NCBI RefSeq assembly: GCF_963678635.1
Contig: NC_087062.1
Span: forward strand, 38,891,330-38,955,329
DNA length: 64,000 bases
Source: Symsagittifera roscoffensis
Taxonomy: Eukaryota > Xenacoelomorpha > Acoela > Convolutidae
Direction of reading: 5' to 3'
Made by a program: the position numbers and the translations under genes. Below the pieces are notes generated by a model that saw only the letters and a list, made by a program, of their open reading frames with translations, was not told the DNA's origin and ran no database searches. Of this stretch, positions 23,201-32,600 are shown in pieces. How positions within the stretch are numbered: the stretch's first letter is position 1; each line of letters opens with the position of its first letter.

Positions 23201-25951
23201 AAAATTTTACCACGCTTAAGCTATATCGTATTTTGCAATGGTTTAGAAATTTTTTCGATTTTCCAGTTTTAATTCAGTTTTTATTTCATTGAGTTTTAAA
23301 AAAGAAGCCCAAAAGTGGACTGCTGATAGGGTTCTCCCAGATGTTGCGAATTTGGCCTCCATTTATGAAGGCCCAATTCCTTTTATTAGACGAGATACGA
23401 CGATTATTGTGATTTTTTCAAATTTTTTTTCGATAACACAAATTACAAAAACTTGAAATTCCCTGTTTTTGGGTGCTTTCAGAGTACTCTCAAGGATTGC
23501 GAATCTTGCCTCCAAATATGACTGCCCAAATACTTGTAGTTTTTGAGATATGACGTGTTTGATTTTTTTTTTAATTTTTCAGAAATTTAAGATTTTAAAA
23601 ATTCAAAAGAATTGATATTCCCAACTGTAAGGCTACTCTCAGGATTTCCAAATTGCAAATATTGCGTCCAAATGCGACTGCTCAAGTGCTCTTAGTTTCC
23701 AAGATGTTATGTTTGATATGTCTTTTTGAGATACGATGTTTTTTTTGTGATTTTTCAAAGCTTTCAGAAAAACTTTCAGAAAAAAATTCCCAATTCTGTC
23801 TGCTGTCAGAGTACCATGAGGGCTTGCAAATCTTGCCTCCAAATGCGACTGTTCAAATCTTGGCAGGTTTCGAGACAGACGTCTTCTATTGTTTTTTTTA
23901 AATTCTAGAAAGCTTAAGTTTGAAGTTTTTCAAAGTTTGAAATTCCCAACGCTGTAGTTGGGTACTGTAGGAGTACTTCAGGAGTTGCAACTGCTCAATT
24001 TCATTTAGTTTCCGAGATGTGAAGTTTCTTAATTCATTTAATATATTCTTTTTTAAAGAATTTGGATATAAAAAACTTTATGAACGCAAAATTTTATGGT
24101 TTTTCAAAATTTGAATTAAAAACAAATTGAATCTAAAAACCTTACTAAGTTTGAAATTATGAATCCTATAATTGGGTACTGTCAGAGTATACTCAAAGGA
24201 TGTAGACCCTATTTCCAATATATGCGGTCTTTTATGAGTTGTTAAAAATTCGAAGCACCGGAGGTTCGTTACACGCTGGTTAAAAATGGAACTAAAGACG
24301 GCTGTGTTCTAGTAAGAAATACCGACCTACTTTTAAGTTTCCTTAAAGTTTTTTTTGATAACTCACAAACGCTAGTCAACTACGATTCGTCAAAAAAAAT
24401 TTCCCGAAAATTTTTTTGCATGAATTGAAATCAGTTGTTTGGTGGCTTGAAATAACATTTTTTTGCTCTTGATTCGCTGTATGATATTTGTGTTCTTGCT
24501 CACTTTGACTGTTTAAGAGAAATGAACATAGTGAGTACTCATATAGAGGACTTGTTGATTTTTTTTTCAGGTTTTTTTCAAGAAAAAGTCCTAAAATTTG
24601 TTCACGCTCAATTTTGATTTTTCGCGGTTTGACTTCTGAATTCTTTTTAAGTTCAAATGCTGTTGTTAAAAGGAAGGCAAACTCCACTATCGAACAACAA
24701 AATTGTAAAAGTCATGAAAAACGTGATCGACTTCTAATTTCAAAAATGGAAATTAATTATCAGATTTCCCAGTGAAATAAAAGTTTTACCTATTGATCCA
24801 GTCTTCTCAAATTGGGTTAATTTCAGCAAAAAAGTGTCCATCATAAATTGTTCTACAAATTCCAAGAGCTTTAAGGCCATCTATTTTTTGAAATTCAAAA
24901 TTTTCTTTTTTGAATTTCCTTGCCTTCATTACTCTTTTCCGAGTGTCAGTTGGCTATGGTTTGTGCGAATCGCAGAGCTATCAGTAGGCCTTATCAGTCC
25001 TGTCGAGGATAGTCCATTTTTATTTTCTAGCCACATTCCAGACTGTGTTATTTTGTTGAGCGAAGCTGTTTTTTTGCGACTCAAGGCCGTTTTTGCGTCT
25101 AGAACTTTTGCGTGGTTCAACTATTGCAGCCGATTTTGGTCAAATGAGAGCTCGTCCTGATACACTATCATTGCCATGGCTCGGGATCGAATTCACGATC
25201 TGACGATTTGAAAGTGAACGCCTTACCACTATGCTAAGTGCTTCATGCTAAGTGGCTATGTTTTGATATTTCCAGATAAGCAAGAGTGGCAATAGCAGTG
25301 GCTGTAGCCCTGTACCTGTGGCCCAGTTTGGGTTCCACAAGGGACCCATCACCTCGGTCAAGTGGAACCCCAACGAGTCCACTCAGTTCGCTGCCTCGTC
25401 AGACGACAACACCGTCTCCATATGGGACCTCTCTCTGGGTAAAACTTATGCGCTTTCGTTATTGATAGTGAATTAGTTCGAATATCATTCAATTTAATAG
25501 ATCGTTATTGGTTTTCTAAACTTGTTCAACTAATGTGTTAAACGTCTGAAATCTCGGCTGTTTTTTTGATAAGGCAGTTAAAACAAAAAAGGTGGAAGTT
25601 AATGTGGGAGAGGAAAATTGATGTTTTCATTGTTACTGATGTTTTGTTAGCCCTTAGATTTCATGCTGACTTTTGAACTGGCTTCTTCTTTGAAGTGCTG
25701 TGCTTTTTAAACGACTTAATTTTTTAATGAGGTTTTCGAGCAGGTAGGCGCTTGAATATATTTTTTCAGAGCGTGACAACTTGTCCTCGAGTGCAGACGG
25801 GGAAGAGGGGGACTTGCCTGCACAGCTGCTCTTTCTGCACGAGGGACAGCAGACTCTCATCAAAGAACTCACATGGCACAAGAGTGTCGCTCACATGCTC
25901 CTCTCATCTGCCGAAGACGGACTCCATTTGTTGTTGCCTAATAATTTATGA
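2118..25951 (+). CDS. GRWD1: GRWD1 homologue (8-exon WD40 ribosome-assembly factor)
   Basis: Coding exons are 2118-2259, 6723-6977, 7291-7566, 20117-20268, 22313-22511, 22757-22974, 25276-25438 and 25770-25951. Together they give 1,587 nt, 528 residues plus TGA, with matching phases at every junction. GRWD1 (yeast Rrb1) is a nucleolar WD40 protein that chaperones ribosomal protein L3 and acts in 60S ribosome assembly; the vertebrate protein also binds histones. Residues 1-75 are strongly acidic. The family's N-terminal CAF1C/H4-binding-type segment (YDLFRTMKLSWPCLS) is near residues 95-115. An acidic then Lys-rich low-complexity loop follows (about 150-215), then WD repeats to the C terminus ([49 protein letters not shown]). 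It is longer than the 446-residue human protein because of the acidic tail and loop. Intron 3 (12.5 kb) carries a large satellite-like array. No frameshift or stop is seen. Confidence 0.9.
2260..3764. other. GRWD1 intron 1, first part: tRNA-like boxes and a hairpin
   Basis: No coding exon seen. B-box-like words (TTCGAGCCC around 2775 and TTCGATTCC around 3200) suggest two diverged tRNA-derived SINE remnants. At 3024-3040 there is a perfect inverted repeat CCTTGC / GCAAGG with loop GATTA, a member of the dispersed hairpin family. Short frames here (2749-3123, 3365-3625) show no family resemblance. Confidence 0.5.
3765..4966. repeat. Two-copy tandem duplication (~600 bp unit)
   Basis: Copy 1 is 3765-4358 and copy 2 is 4359-4966. 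Both start ATCGACTATATCTG and end GATCAGTCGTGTTAAT. They differ by scattered substitutions and small indels, including a short insert near 4613. A more diverged relative lies at about 56990-57245. The frames inside (3855, 4451) are duplicates of each other by repeat identity and are not convincing genes. Confidence 0.85.
4967..5569. other. GRWD1 intron 1, middle: dispersed repeat DNA
   Basis: The stretch around 5050-5110 (GGACAGTCGGAACATTCAGG, then GCCCTGATATACGAGCAG) recurs in diverged form at 37690-37740 and near 57380, so it belongs to a dispersed repeat. A 102-codon minus frame at 5125-5433 resembles nothing I know. Confidence 0.45.
5570..5830 (+). repeat. tRNA-derived SINE copy (Lys/Met-like head)
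   Basis: Contains an A-box-like GTGGCTGAGTAGTTAG, the anticodon-arm text GTGAGACTCATAATTTC and AGGTCGTAGGTTTGAGTTC, which follow the layout of an animal tRNA-Lys or elongator tRNA-Met. Upstream CAAATAAAA...GCTATAATCACGATC and downstream GCGAAGCGCAGCTTC are shared with copies at about 50985-51330 and inside the 53667-56067 array. No acceptor stem closes, so it is not a functional tRNA gene. Confidence 0.7.
5831..6722. other. GRWD1 intron 1, last part
   Basis: AT-rich apart from a GC-richer patch at about 6405-6490. A 145-codon frame (6285-6722) runs into exon 2 but has no recognisable domain and loses its meaning at the exon boundary. Confidence 0.4.
6723..6977 (+). CDS. GRWD1: GRWD1 exon 2
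   Basis: Bounded by TGATTTAG at 6715-6722 and donor GTATTA at 6978. It encodes the acidic run, the GRGVQL segment (human: GRGPPL), the YDLFRTMKLSWPCLS block and a strand reading YTLTFVAGSQADKDK that matches the first WD-associated strand of GRWD1. An in-frame ATG at 6704, just after a CAG, is an alternative start. Confidence 0.85.
7291..7566 (+). CDS. GRWD1: GRWD1 exon 3 (acidic/basic loop)
   Basis: The acceptor TTTCAG ends at 7290 and the donor GTATGT starts at 7567. Continues the frame as ENRIYLFKC, then a Ser/Asp/Glu-rich run (about 30 residues) and a Lys-rich segment (GGKKKKAKQSG), matching the place where human GRWD1 has its poly-Glu insert. It ends with one base of a Gly codon, completed by GC at the start of exon 4 12.5 kb away. 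Confidence 0.88.
7700..7815 (+). repeat. tRNA-like SINE remnant
   Basis: Shows an A-box-like GGAGCTGTGGTTAATAT and a good B box, TGGGTTCGAATCCCGT, about 45 bases apart. Cloverleaf arms outside the T arm do not close, so I call it a SINE head and not a tRNA gene. Confidence 0.5.
7929..9068 (-). mobile_element. LINE fragment: ORF1 end and endonuclease start
   Basis: On the minus strand, a 91-codon frame (9068-8793) overlaps by four bases a 144-codon frame (8796-8362). The second carries apurinic-endonuclease landmarks of Jockey/CR1-type LINEs: LSVLLLNAISL (usual LLNARSL), CLIETWLNENDD (the ETWL motif) and YRSESHRCKGERG. A third frame (8246-7929) contains CTDHSAV, matching the SDH catalytic motif. 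The reverse transcriptase is missing and frames are shifted, so it is a dead truncated copy. It lies antisense in GRWD1 intron 3. Confidence 0.75.
9335..9450. mobile_element. 116-bp MITE with perfect 8-bp target duplication
   Basis: The ends are inverted copies with one mismatch in about 20 bases: GCTGAGCGTCAAAAGCCCCC at the left, and GGGGGCTTTTGTCGCTCAGC at the right. TTTTATTC flanks it exactly at 9327-9334 and 9451-9458. The interior repeats CAAAAGCCCCC three times. An intact 8-bp duplication points to a recent hAT-like insertion. Confidence 0.88.
9451..9722. other. Intron 3 sequence between MITE and array
   Basis: AT-rich single-copy-looking DNA. The 95-codon frame over this stretch starts inside the MITE and has no known domain. 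Confidence 0.4.
9723..20083. repeat. Six-copy tandem array, ~1,726-bp unit
   Basis: Unit starts (word TACATCAAAAG) are at 9723, 11448, 13172, 14899, 16623 and 18351; the sixth ends with the same TACATC at 20078-20083. Periods are 1724-1728 bp. Copies differ by a handful of substitutions and by (ATT)4 versus (ATT)5. Each unit begins with a tRNA-derived SINE of about 340 bp, then a GC-richer 500-bp stretch, then AT-rich sequence with TGGTCGGAACATTCTGTGG and GCGAAGTGCAGCTTC words found in other dispersed repeats. The frames of 75, 88 and 77 codons recur only because the DNA does. The array fills most of GRWD1 intron 3. Confidence 0.95.
9761..10100 (+). repeat. SINE inside array unit 1 (repeated in all six units)
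   Basis: The head GGGGCACTTAGCATAGTGG-TAAGGCG is an A-box-like region, followed about 40 bases later by TAATCGATCCC, a weak B box. The body contains ACCTGACCAAATTTGG and TCTGGAATGTGG, and the end is GCGATTCGCA followed by an (ATT)n tail. A solitary inverted copy at 24964-25252 shares the whole body and stops at the same GATTCGCA, which fixes the 3' boundary. Confidence 0.8.
20117..20268 (+). CDS. GRWD1: GRWD1 exon 4 (first WD repeat)
   Basis: Encodes GLKHDGCCNRVRQSKV...VASWSSKAVVSLYNV, which aligns to human HYGGINRVRV...AGVWSEKGQVEVF. The acceptor ACACAATAG ends at 20116 and the donor GTTAGT starts at 20269. The tandem array ends about 33 bp before the acceptor, so the branch point probably lies in repeat-derived sequence. 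The acceptor has only a weak pyrimidine tract. Confidence 0.88.
20269..20640. other. GRWD1 intron 4, left part: dispersed repeat half
   Basis: From about 20435 to 20640 the sequence is a diverged copy of 24548-24745 (shared words AAAGGAAGGCAAAC and AAACGTGATCGACTTCTA). In the other copy this half runs straight on into the part found here at 22071, so the 1.43 kb between looks like an insertion. Confidence 0.6.
20706..21970. repeat. G/A-rich cryptic repeat in 3 subunits
   Basis: Long runs of GGCAAGGCA, GGGCAGCGCAA and AGGAGGGGCAGG variants with very few pyrimidines on the plus strand. Spacer-like sequence starting AAGCAAGCTT and continuing AAGGTCAAA...CTAGACATTTT restarts the pattern at 20706, 21051 and 21461, and a last relic is at about 21960-22010. 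Spacing is therefore about 345, 410 and 500 bp. The minus strand reads as Leu-Pro-Cys-Ala strings, a by-product of the repeat. Confidence 0.85.
22066..22312. other. GRWD1 intron 4, right part: dispersed repeat half
   Basis: 22071-22190 matches 24766-24893 (shared GAAATAAAA.TTTTAC and CATAAATTGTT...AAGGCCATCTATTTT). This is the second half of the repeat interrupted by the G/A-rich block. Confidence 0.6.
22313..22511 (+). CDS. GRWD1: GRWD1 exon 5 (WD repeat)
   Basis: Acceptor TTTTTTTAG to donor GTTAGA. Encodes [25 protein letters not shown] (human: HMGEGFALDWSP), then SGDCSGNLHVWEL and GSRGSVE, the lead-in to the next repeat. Phase 1 at its end joins AC of exon 6 to make the Asp of VEDIQWSP. 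Confidence 0.92.
22757..22974 (+). CDS. GRWD1: GRWD1 exon 6 (two WD repeats)
   Basis: Acceptor TTTTGCAG to donor GTAAGA. Encodes [26 protein letters not shown] and [33 protein letters not shown], nearly residue for residue the human order (SADASIRIWD, AHDGDVNVISWS, SGGDDGALKIWDLRQ). Confidence 0.94.
22975..24260. repeat. Degenerate repeat, ~150-200 bp period, in GRWD1 intron 6
   Basis: From about 23310 to 24240 a module recurs about five or six times: AAATTCCCAAC, TGGGTACTGTCAGAGTAC, then TTGCAAATCTTGCCTCCAAAT, ATGACTGCTCAAAT and TTTAGTTTCCGAGATATGA. A second run lies at 27290-27660. Both runs share the same leader (TTTTTTCGATNTTCCAGTTT, about 23250 and 27212), so the whole block was duplicated and then diverged. 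Confidence 0.65.
24548..24893. repeat. Uninterrupted copy of the intron-4 dispersed repeat
   Basis: Diverged match to 20435-20640 plus 22071-22190 without the 1.43 kb that separates those two blocks. Here the junction is about 20 bp of ordinary sequence around 24746-24765. It therefore serves as an empty-site comparison for the G/A-rich insert. Confidence 0.65.
24964..25252 (-). repeat. Solitary inverted copy of the array SINE
   Basis: Reverse complement reads GCACTTAGCATAGTGGTAAGG, then GTGAATTCGATCCC (a better B box than the array copies have), then the same body as the array unit down to TCTGCGATTCGCA. It has a short head duplication (CACTTAGCAT twice). The presence of one copy elsewhere in opposite orientation shows this block moves on its own. 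It sits about 23 bp upstream of GRWD1 exon 7. Confidence 0.85.
25276..25438 (+). CDS. GRWD1: GRWD1 exon 7 (WD repeat)
   Basis: Acceptor ATTTCCAG to donor GTAAAA. Encodes [33 protein letters not shown] (human: HVAPVTSVEWHPQDSGVF). An inverted solitary SINE ends about 20 bp upstream of this acceptor. Confidence 0.93.
25770..25951 (+). CDS. GRWD1: GRWD1 exon 8 and stop
   Basis: Acceptor TTTTTTCAG. Encodes ERDNLSSSADGEE...LPAQLLFLHEGQQ-LIKELTWHK (human: [22 protein letters not shown]) and ends LLLPNNL-TGA. The C terminus differs from the human TIFRTISV. The nearest AATAAA is at 26673-26678, so the 3' end is uncertain. Confidence 0.93.
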
Positions 25952-27994
25952 CGCTAGCTTACAATACAATATTGCTTTGTCTGCTCGTTTTTTTCAGTTA
26001 AAAAAGAACCTATAGCGGTGAAAATTTCTTGGGGGCATACTCAAGTCCGAGTCCAGAAGTTTTCAAATCTGGGAAGTGGATTTTGTGTTTTCTTTTAAAT
26101 CGACTAAATTTTTTCCGAGATTCCCTCAAACAAAAGTGTTCCAAGATTTTTTGAGCTGATGACACATTTTTGAGAAAATGCCAGAATGCGAGTTGTGCGT
26201 AAACGTGATACGGTTGTTCTGCTTTCCAATGATTGCACTCAATATGCCAAACCATCAACAAATTGAAGGTGGCGGTTTTGAAAAGAAGGACGGGTTCTTG
26301 CAAGAATGGGTACTTGAAAAGCAAGCTTTCAGAAAGGTGAAAACAGCTAAATTACAATATAATTGGAAATGCAACCTTACTAATAAATTGGCTAAGCACT
26401 TAAGTCCAATCATCGATGAGACGTTAAGAAGAACAGTGATACCCTGTTTAATATTTAATCAATTCAAATGTTACTTCGGAAACTCTTTTTTGCTGGGAAC
26501 TCTATAGATTCAATGAATATATAAAGAAAGCTAGAAAGAAAGAAAGACTTAATGTATCCAAAACGACATTGCAACAAACAATAACCATTATATTAGTTTT
26601 AATTATTTGCAAACAGTTAATAGAAATACCTTCACATACATAAAATTGGAAAATATTTTTTGTAGAAAAAGAAATAAAAGTTCAAAAAAAAATCAAAAAA
26701 AGTTCACAGAAAGTTTTTGAATTTTGAAAAAAAAATTGAGTTTTTATTCCTAAAATGGCGCAAAAAACTCTTAAACACTCTTTACTCGAGTAATCTAAAT
26801 TTTTACGGCTCAAAATAAGCAAAAATAAGCTATTTTAAGCCTGCTCGCAAACCTTATACGCTCGAAACCAAAAATCTAAAATATCAAACAGGTTTATCTC
26901 GAAACTGAAAAAATATTTTTAATGCTGCTCGAACCACAAAGGAAAGGGCTTTAATACGATATATCATTTGATTTTTTTTGACCGATTAATTATGGAACCT
27001 GATTTTGCGAGAAAAAAAAAACTGAAAAGACGCGAATACAAAGTTACTTCCCATTTTCAATGGTCTGAACAAAATCCAACAAACTATCTATTATAAATTT
27101 AAACACAATTTAACTAACTTCTCGTATTTCAGCTTTTATAACAATATTTTTGCATGTTACACCAAAAAATTTTCATGTTTAAGTTAAATTGTATATTGCA
27201 ATGCTTAAGAAATTTTTTCGATATTCCAGTTTGAATTCAGTGTTTATTTCACAAAGTTTAAAAACAGCAACTAACCAGATGTTGTAAGGAGTCCCGAGGG
27301 CTTGCAAAATTGGCCTCTAAATATTAATTTTTTCACAAAAATTTGCAGAGAACTTAGTTTTGAAAAAAAAACAAAATCTGAAATTTGCAACCGTGAAGTT
27401 GGCTGCTGTCAGGGTGCTCTCAGAGGTTGCAAATCTTGCCTGCAAAGTTATTCATTTTTCCAAAACTTTCAGAAAGATTAGATTCAAAATTTTAACAAAA
27501 ATGTTTTTCCCAAACCTGTAATGGGATGCTGTCATGGTACTTTCAGGGTTGCAACTCTTACCTCCAATTGTAACTGCTGCAATTGTTTTTGTGCGAACCT
27601 TGCTTCCAAATATGACTGCTCAAATTCTTTTAGTTTCTGAGATATGGCGTTCTTTTCGATTTTTCTAATTTTATTTCAAAAAGTTTTGATCTTGAATTCA
27701 TAGTATAAATGCTAAAAGTTAATTCGTGGATGCGTTTGAAAAAAGGAAATGTGTTGATGTTTTTAAATGCGGCTGTTTTATTTTCGTTGCTTTTTCATAG
27801 ATTTTAAACAAGCTATTTTCACGTTCTTTAAACAATCCACAAGGTGCTACTTCAACAGCTCAACGCCACTACAGCTCTAGAAGGACATCCATGGTCAGCT
27901 GAAAGGCAATGAAGAAGAAAGGCAAAGCCGGGTCGCATTAACCCAAGCAGACATCATTCTTTTTTTTAATTTTATTAACAAACACTTCCTATAA
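25952..27994. other. Intergenic DNA downstream of GRWD1
   Basis: No gene recognised. AATAAA at 26673-26678 could serve the GRWD1 transcript. 26930-27100 matches diverged dispersed sequence at 36390-36480 and 57920-58015 (GTACCTGATTTTGCG and CGAATACAAAGTT words). 27290-27660 is the second run of the degenerate intron-6 repeat. A small GC-richer island at about 27840-27960 does not hold an open frame. Confidence 0.5.
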
Positions 27995-28557
27995 GATTTT
28001 CTTGGTATGGAATTTCAGTTAACATTAAAAACACGTTCCAGGTGATCTGATGTACGCACAAATGGCGTTGAAGAGGATCTACTTACTTTTATAGTATGTT
28101 CAAATAGACTCATTCATGAGCAATTAATAGAAGTGTACAATAAATTTGCAAGTTCGGGCAAAACATTTTTTTGATTGCAGTTTGGTTTTGACAGACCCTG
28201 CAGCTAATTCTTCTAAAAAAAAGACTTTGATGATGAATTATTTGAGATGACAAAAATTGAAAAATTGAAAAACCTTCTTGACAAATGGGGTCGAATTTTA
28301 AGCTGATTTTGTTAGATCTTCTGGAATCAAACAAGGAATACTCAAATGTAAGGAATTATATGCACAGGATTTAATTTTTTTAAAATCAGTTATATCACTT
28401 TAATCATAGTTTAATTAAACAAAATGATGAACATGCTTGGAAGTCGGAAAAAAATCTTGCTTTTTGCGAGTTTTTACTGCTCATGGAGATGCTAGGCAGC
28501 AGGCTGATGCTGCTTTTGTTTTCTTCCAAGTCGAACTCTTTTTAAACCTAGTTTTTT

Positions 28558-28578
28558 ACCCTTGCGATTAGCAAGGGT
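28558..28578. repeat. GATTA-loop hairpin, perfect 8-bp arms
   Basis: ACCCTTGC, loop GATTA, GCAAGGGT. Perfect copies also lie at 32155-32175 and 33888-33908; the one at 30420-30440 is decayed in its right arm. A shorter-armed form (GCGATTAGCAAGTGTTATCAA) follows about 410 bp later in every unit, for example 28968-28984. Confidence 0.85.
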
Positions 28579-29392
28579 GTTGCAAACGGACAAGATTTTT
28601 TTCCCAGAAACAACTTTGTTCACAAAGTTTTGCATGTGAAAATGTTACAAGTTTTTCTAGTTAATTCATTATAAACTCTTTTTCAAATCATCTAGCATAT
28701 CCTATCGTCCGTCTTTTGATTTTTGTCTGCTAAGGTCCCGTAGTGCAGACTCTTTCGAAGATTCAGCCTTTGTCCAACTTGGTGATTGCTATTTCTAAAG
28801 CCCCATTGGTGGTAGAGTTCAATGAGTTGCGGAATAATATTTTCAGGGAAATTGAGTTTTAGTTCTTGAAAAACATTTTTAACAAATTTTTCAAACATAT
28901 GAAAGTATTTTTTAAAATTCCGTCGATTAATGAGCACGGAATTATTTCACGTGCAAATACTTAGCTCGCGATTAGCAAGTGTTATCAATTTGGAACATGG
29001 ACTTTTAGTTGTAGACAACTTCTCCGACAAAATCACTGAATCATTTTTATCAAATCCGAGCTTTCGTCAATAAACAAAACTTTTTTTGAGCATGTCTGTG
29101 TTTCAAATACTAGTTTCTTTTGTTTTTTGTTTTTATGTTTGTCTTAGAGTTACCAACAACGGTCGGTATAAGTTCTGTTTTTAGTTTTTCTTTTTTCCTT
29201 TTTCTCGGCCTGAAAAATTTTTCTGTTATTTCTAATTGGCGTAGTGGCAGTAAAATGCACCGCTGGATGTGCGAAACAAGTTTGCTATTTATGTGAGAAT
29301 TTAAATTGCCGGAAAGCAAGATACTCAATGTCGCAAGAGGCGTGTGAGGAATAAAACGCTATATTGAACCTTGGGTTTTTGTCAAAATGTCA

Positions 29393-29640
29393 TTCCACAG
29401 TCATTCCAAATATTCTGCGATTTAAAAAATAATTTTTATTCCCCGTTCAAAAGACATGTTTTAGGAAGTCAACAGTTCGACTTCTTACAAAACTTCTGAT
29501 CTGTTAAAATAACAAATCCACAGTCATTCCAGATATTCTGCGATTTAAAAAAAAATTTTATTCCCCGTTCAAAAGACATGTTTTAGGAAGTCAACAGTTC
29601 GACTTTTTACAAAACTTCTGATCTGTTAAAATTGACAATT
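29393..29640. repeat. Internal ~125-bp duplication in array copy 1
   Basis: The segment from CCACAGTCATTCCA to TGATCTGTTAAAAT occurs twice in a row (about 29396 and 29519) in copy 1 only. The other three units have it once, which explains the extra length of that unit. Confidence 0.85.
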
Positions 29641-32600
29641 TAAAACGATTTTTTGCCATGCTATTTAAAAAATGGTTTCGGAACAAACGTGTTTAAAAAG
29701 TAAAATGGTGAAATTTAAAGCGACAAATTAAGAAGATTCGGTAATTATCACAATCCAAACTAAATTTTTACGGCAACTTGAATGCGTGGACAACTAATAT
29801 ATGAATTGTAGGACTCTTTTAGTGGCCAAAACAACCAGAAGAACTTGTACGATTTTCTTGGTATGGAATTTCAGTTAACATTAAAAACACGTTCCAGGTG
29901 ATCTGATGTACGCACAAATGGCGTTGAAGAGGATCTACTTACCTTTATAGTATATTCAAACAGACTCATGCATGAGCAATCAATAGAAGTGTACAATAAA
30001 TATTGTTAATTTGAAGTTCGGGCAAAACATCTTTTTGAGTGCAGTTTTGTTTTGACAGCCCCTGCAGCTAATTCTTCTAAAAAAAGACTTTGTTGATGAA
30101 TTGTTTGAGATGACAAAAATTGAAAATTTGAAAAACTTTCTTGACAAATGGGATCGAATTTTTAGCTGATTTTGTTAGATCTTCTGGAATCAAACAAGGA
30201 ATACTCAAATGGTAGGAAATATATGCACAGGATTTATTTTTTTTTAAAATCAGTTATATCACTTTAATCATAGTTTAATTAAACAAAATGATGAACATGC
30301 TTGGAAGTCGGAAAAAACTTGCTGATTGCGAGTACTTACTGCTCATGGAGATGGTAGGCAGCAGGCTGATGCTGCTTTTGTTTTCTCCCAAGTCGAACTC
30401 TTTTTAAACCTAGTTTTTTACCCTTGCGATTATTAAGGGTTCTGCAAAAGGACAGGATTTTTTTCCCAGAAACAACTTTGCTCACAAGATTTCGCATGTA
30501 AAAATGTTACAAGTTTTTCTAGTTAATTCATTATAAATTCTTTTTAAAATCATCTAGCATATCCTATCGTCCGTCTTTTGATTTTTTCTGCTAAGTTCCC
30601 GTAGTGCAGACTCTTTTTAAGATTCAACTTTTGTCCAACTTGGTGATTGCTACTTCTAAAGCCCCATTGGTAGAGTTCAATGAATGGCAGAAAAATATTT
30701 TCAGGGAAATTGAGTTTTAAATTTTGAAAAACATTTTTAACAAGTTTTTCAAACATATGAAAGTATTTTTTAAAATTCCGTCGATTACTGAGCACGGAAT
30801 TATTTCACGTGCAAATATTTAGTTCGCGATTAGCAAGTGTTATCAAATTAGAACATGGACTTTTAGTTGTAGACAACTTCTCCGACAAAATCACTGAATC
30901 ATTTTTATCAAATCCGTGCTTTCGTCAATAAACAAAACTTTTTTTGAGCATGTCTGTGTTTCAAATACTAGTTTCTTTTGTTTTTTGTTTTTATGTTTGT
31001 CTTAGAGTTACCAACAACGGTCGGTATAAGTTCTGTTTTTAGTTTTTGTTTTTTCCTTTTTCTCGGCCTGAAAAATTTTTCTGTTATTTCTAATCGAAGT
31101 AGTGGCAGTATAATGCACCGCTGGATGAGCGAAACAAGTTTGCTATATATGTGAGAATATAAATTGCCGGAAAGCAATATACTCAATGTCGCAAGAGGCG
31201 TGTGAGGAATAAAACGCTATATTGAACCTTGGGTTTTTGTCAAAATGTCATTCCACAGTCATTCCAGATATTCTGCGATTTAAAAAAAAAATTTCTTCCC
31301 CGTTCAAAAGACATCTTTTAGGAAGTCAACAGTTCGACTTTTTACAAAACTTCTGATCTGTTAAAATTGACAATTTAAAACGATTTTTTGCCATGCTATT
31401 TAAAAAATGGTTTCGGAACAAACGTGTTTAAAAAGTAAAATGGTGAAATTTAAAGCGACAAATTAAGAAGATTCGGTAATTATCACAACCCAAATTAAAT
31501 TTTTACGGCAACTTGAATGCGTTGAAAACTAATATATGAGTTGTAAGACTCTTTTAGTGGCCAAAACAACCAGAAGAACTTGTACGATTTTCTTCGTATG
31601 GAATTTCAGTTAACATTAAAAACACGTTCCAGGTGATCTGATGTACGCACAAATGGCGTTGAAGAGGATCTACTTACCTTTATAGTATATTCAAATAGAC
31701 TCATTCATGAACAATCAATAGAAGTGTACAATAAATACTGTTAATTTGAAGTTCGGGCAAAACATCTTTTTGATTGCAGTTTTGTTTTGACAGCCCCCGC
31801 AGCTAATTCTTCTATAAAAAGACTTTGTTGATGAATTGTTTGAGATGACAAAAATTGAAAATTTGAAAAACCTTCTTGACAAATGGGATCGAATTTTTAG
31901 CTGATTTTGTTAGATCTTCTGGAATCAAACAAGGAATACTCAAATGGAAGGAATTATATGCACAGGATTTAATTTTTTTTAAATCAACTATATCACTTTA
32001 ATCATAGTTTAACTAAACAAAATGATGAACATGCTTGGAAGTCGGAAAAAATCTTGCTGAATGCGAGTACTTACTGCCCATGGAGATGCTAGGCAGCAGG
32101 CTGATGCTGCTTTTGTTTTCTTCCAAGTCGAACTCTTTTTAAACCTAGTTTTTTACCCTTGCGATTAGCAAGGGTGTTGCAAACGGACAAGATTTTTTTC
32201 CCAGAAACAACTTTGTTCGGAAGATTTCGCATGTGAAAATGTTACAAGTTTTTCTAGTTATTTCATTATAAATTCTTTTTAAAATCATCTAGCATATCCT
32301 ATCGTCCGTCTTTTGATTTTTGTCTGCTAAGTTCCGTAGTGCAGACTCTTTTGAAGATTCAGCCTTTGTCCAACTTGGTGATTGCTACTTCTAAAGCCCC
32401 ATTGGTAGAGTTCAATGAGTTGCAAAAATATTTTCAGGGAAATTCAGTTTTAATGTTTGAAAAACATTTTTAACAAGTTTTTCAAACATATGAAAAAAAA
32501 TTTTAAAATTCCGTCGATTACTGAGCACGGAATTATTTCACGTGCAAATATTTAGTTCGCGATTAGCAAGTGTTATCAAATTAGAACATGGACTTTTAGT

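Noticed and set aside
26178-26507. 109-codon plus frame downstream of GRWD1
   Set aside because: It has an ATG and an average amino-acid mix, but no domain, no splice context and no repeat; I could not support it as a gene.
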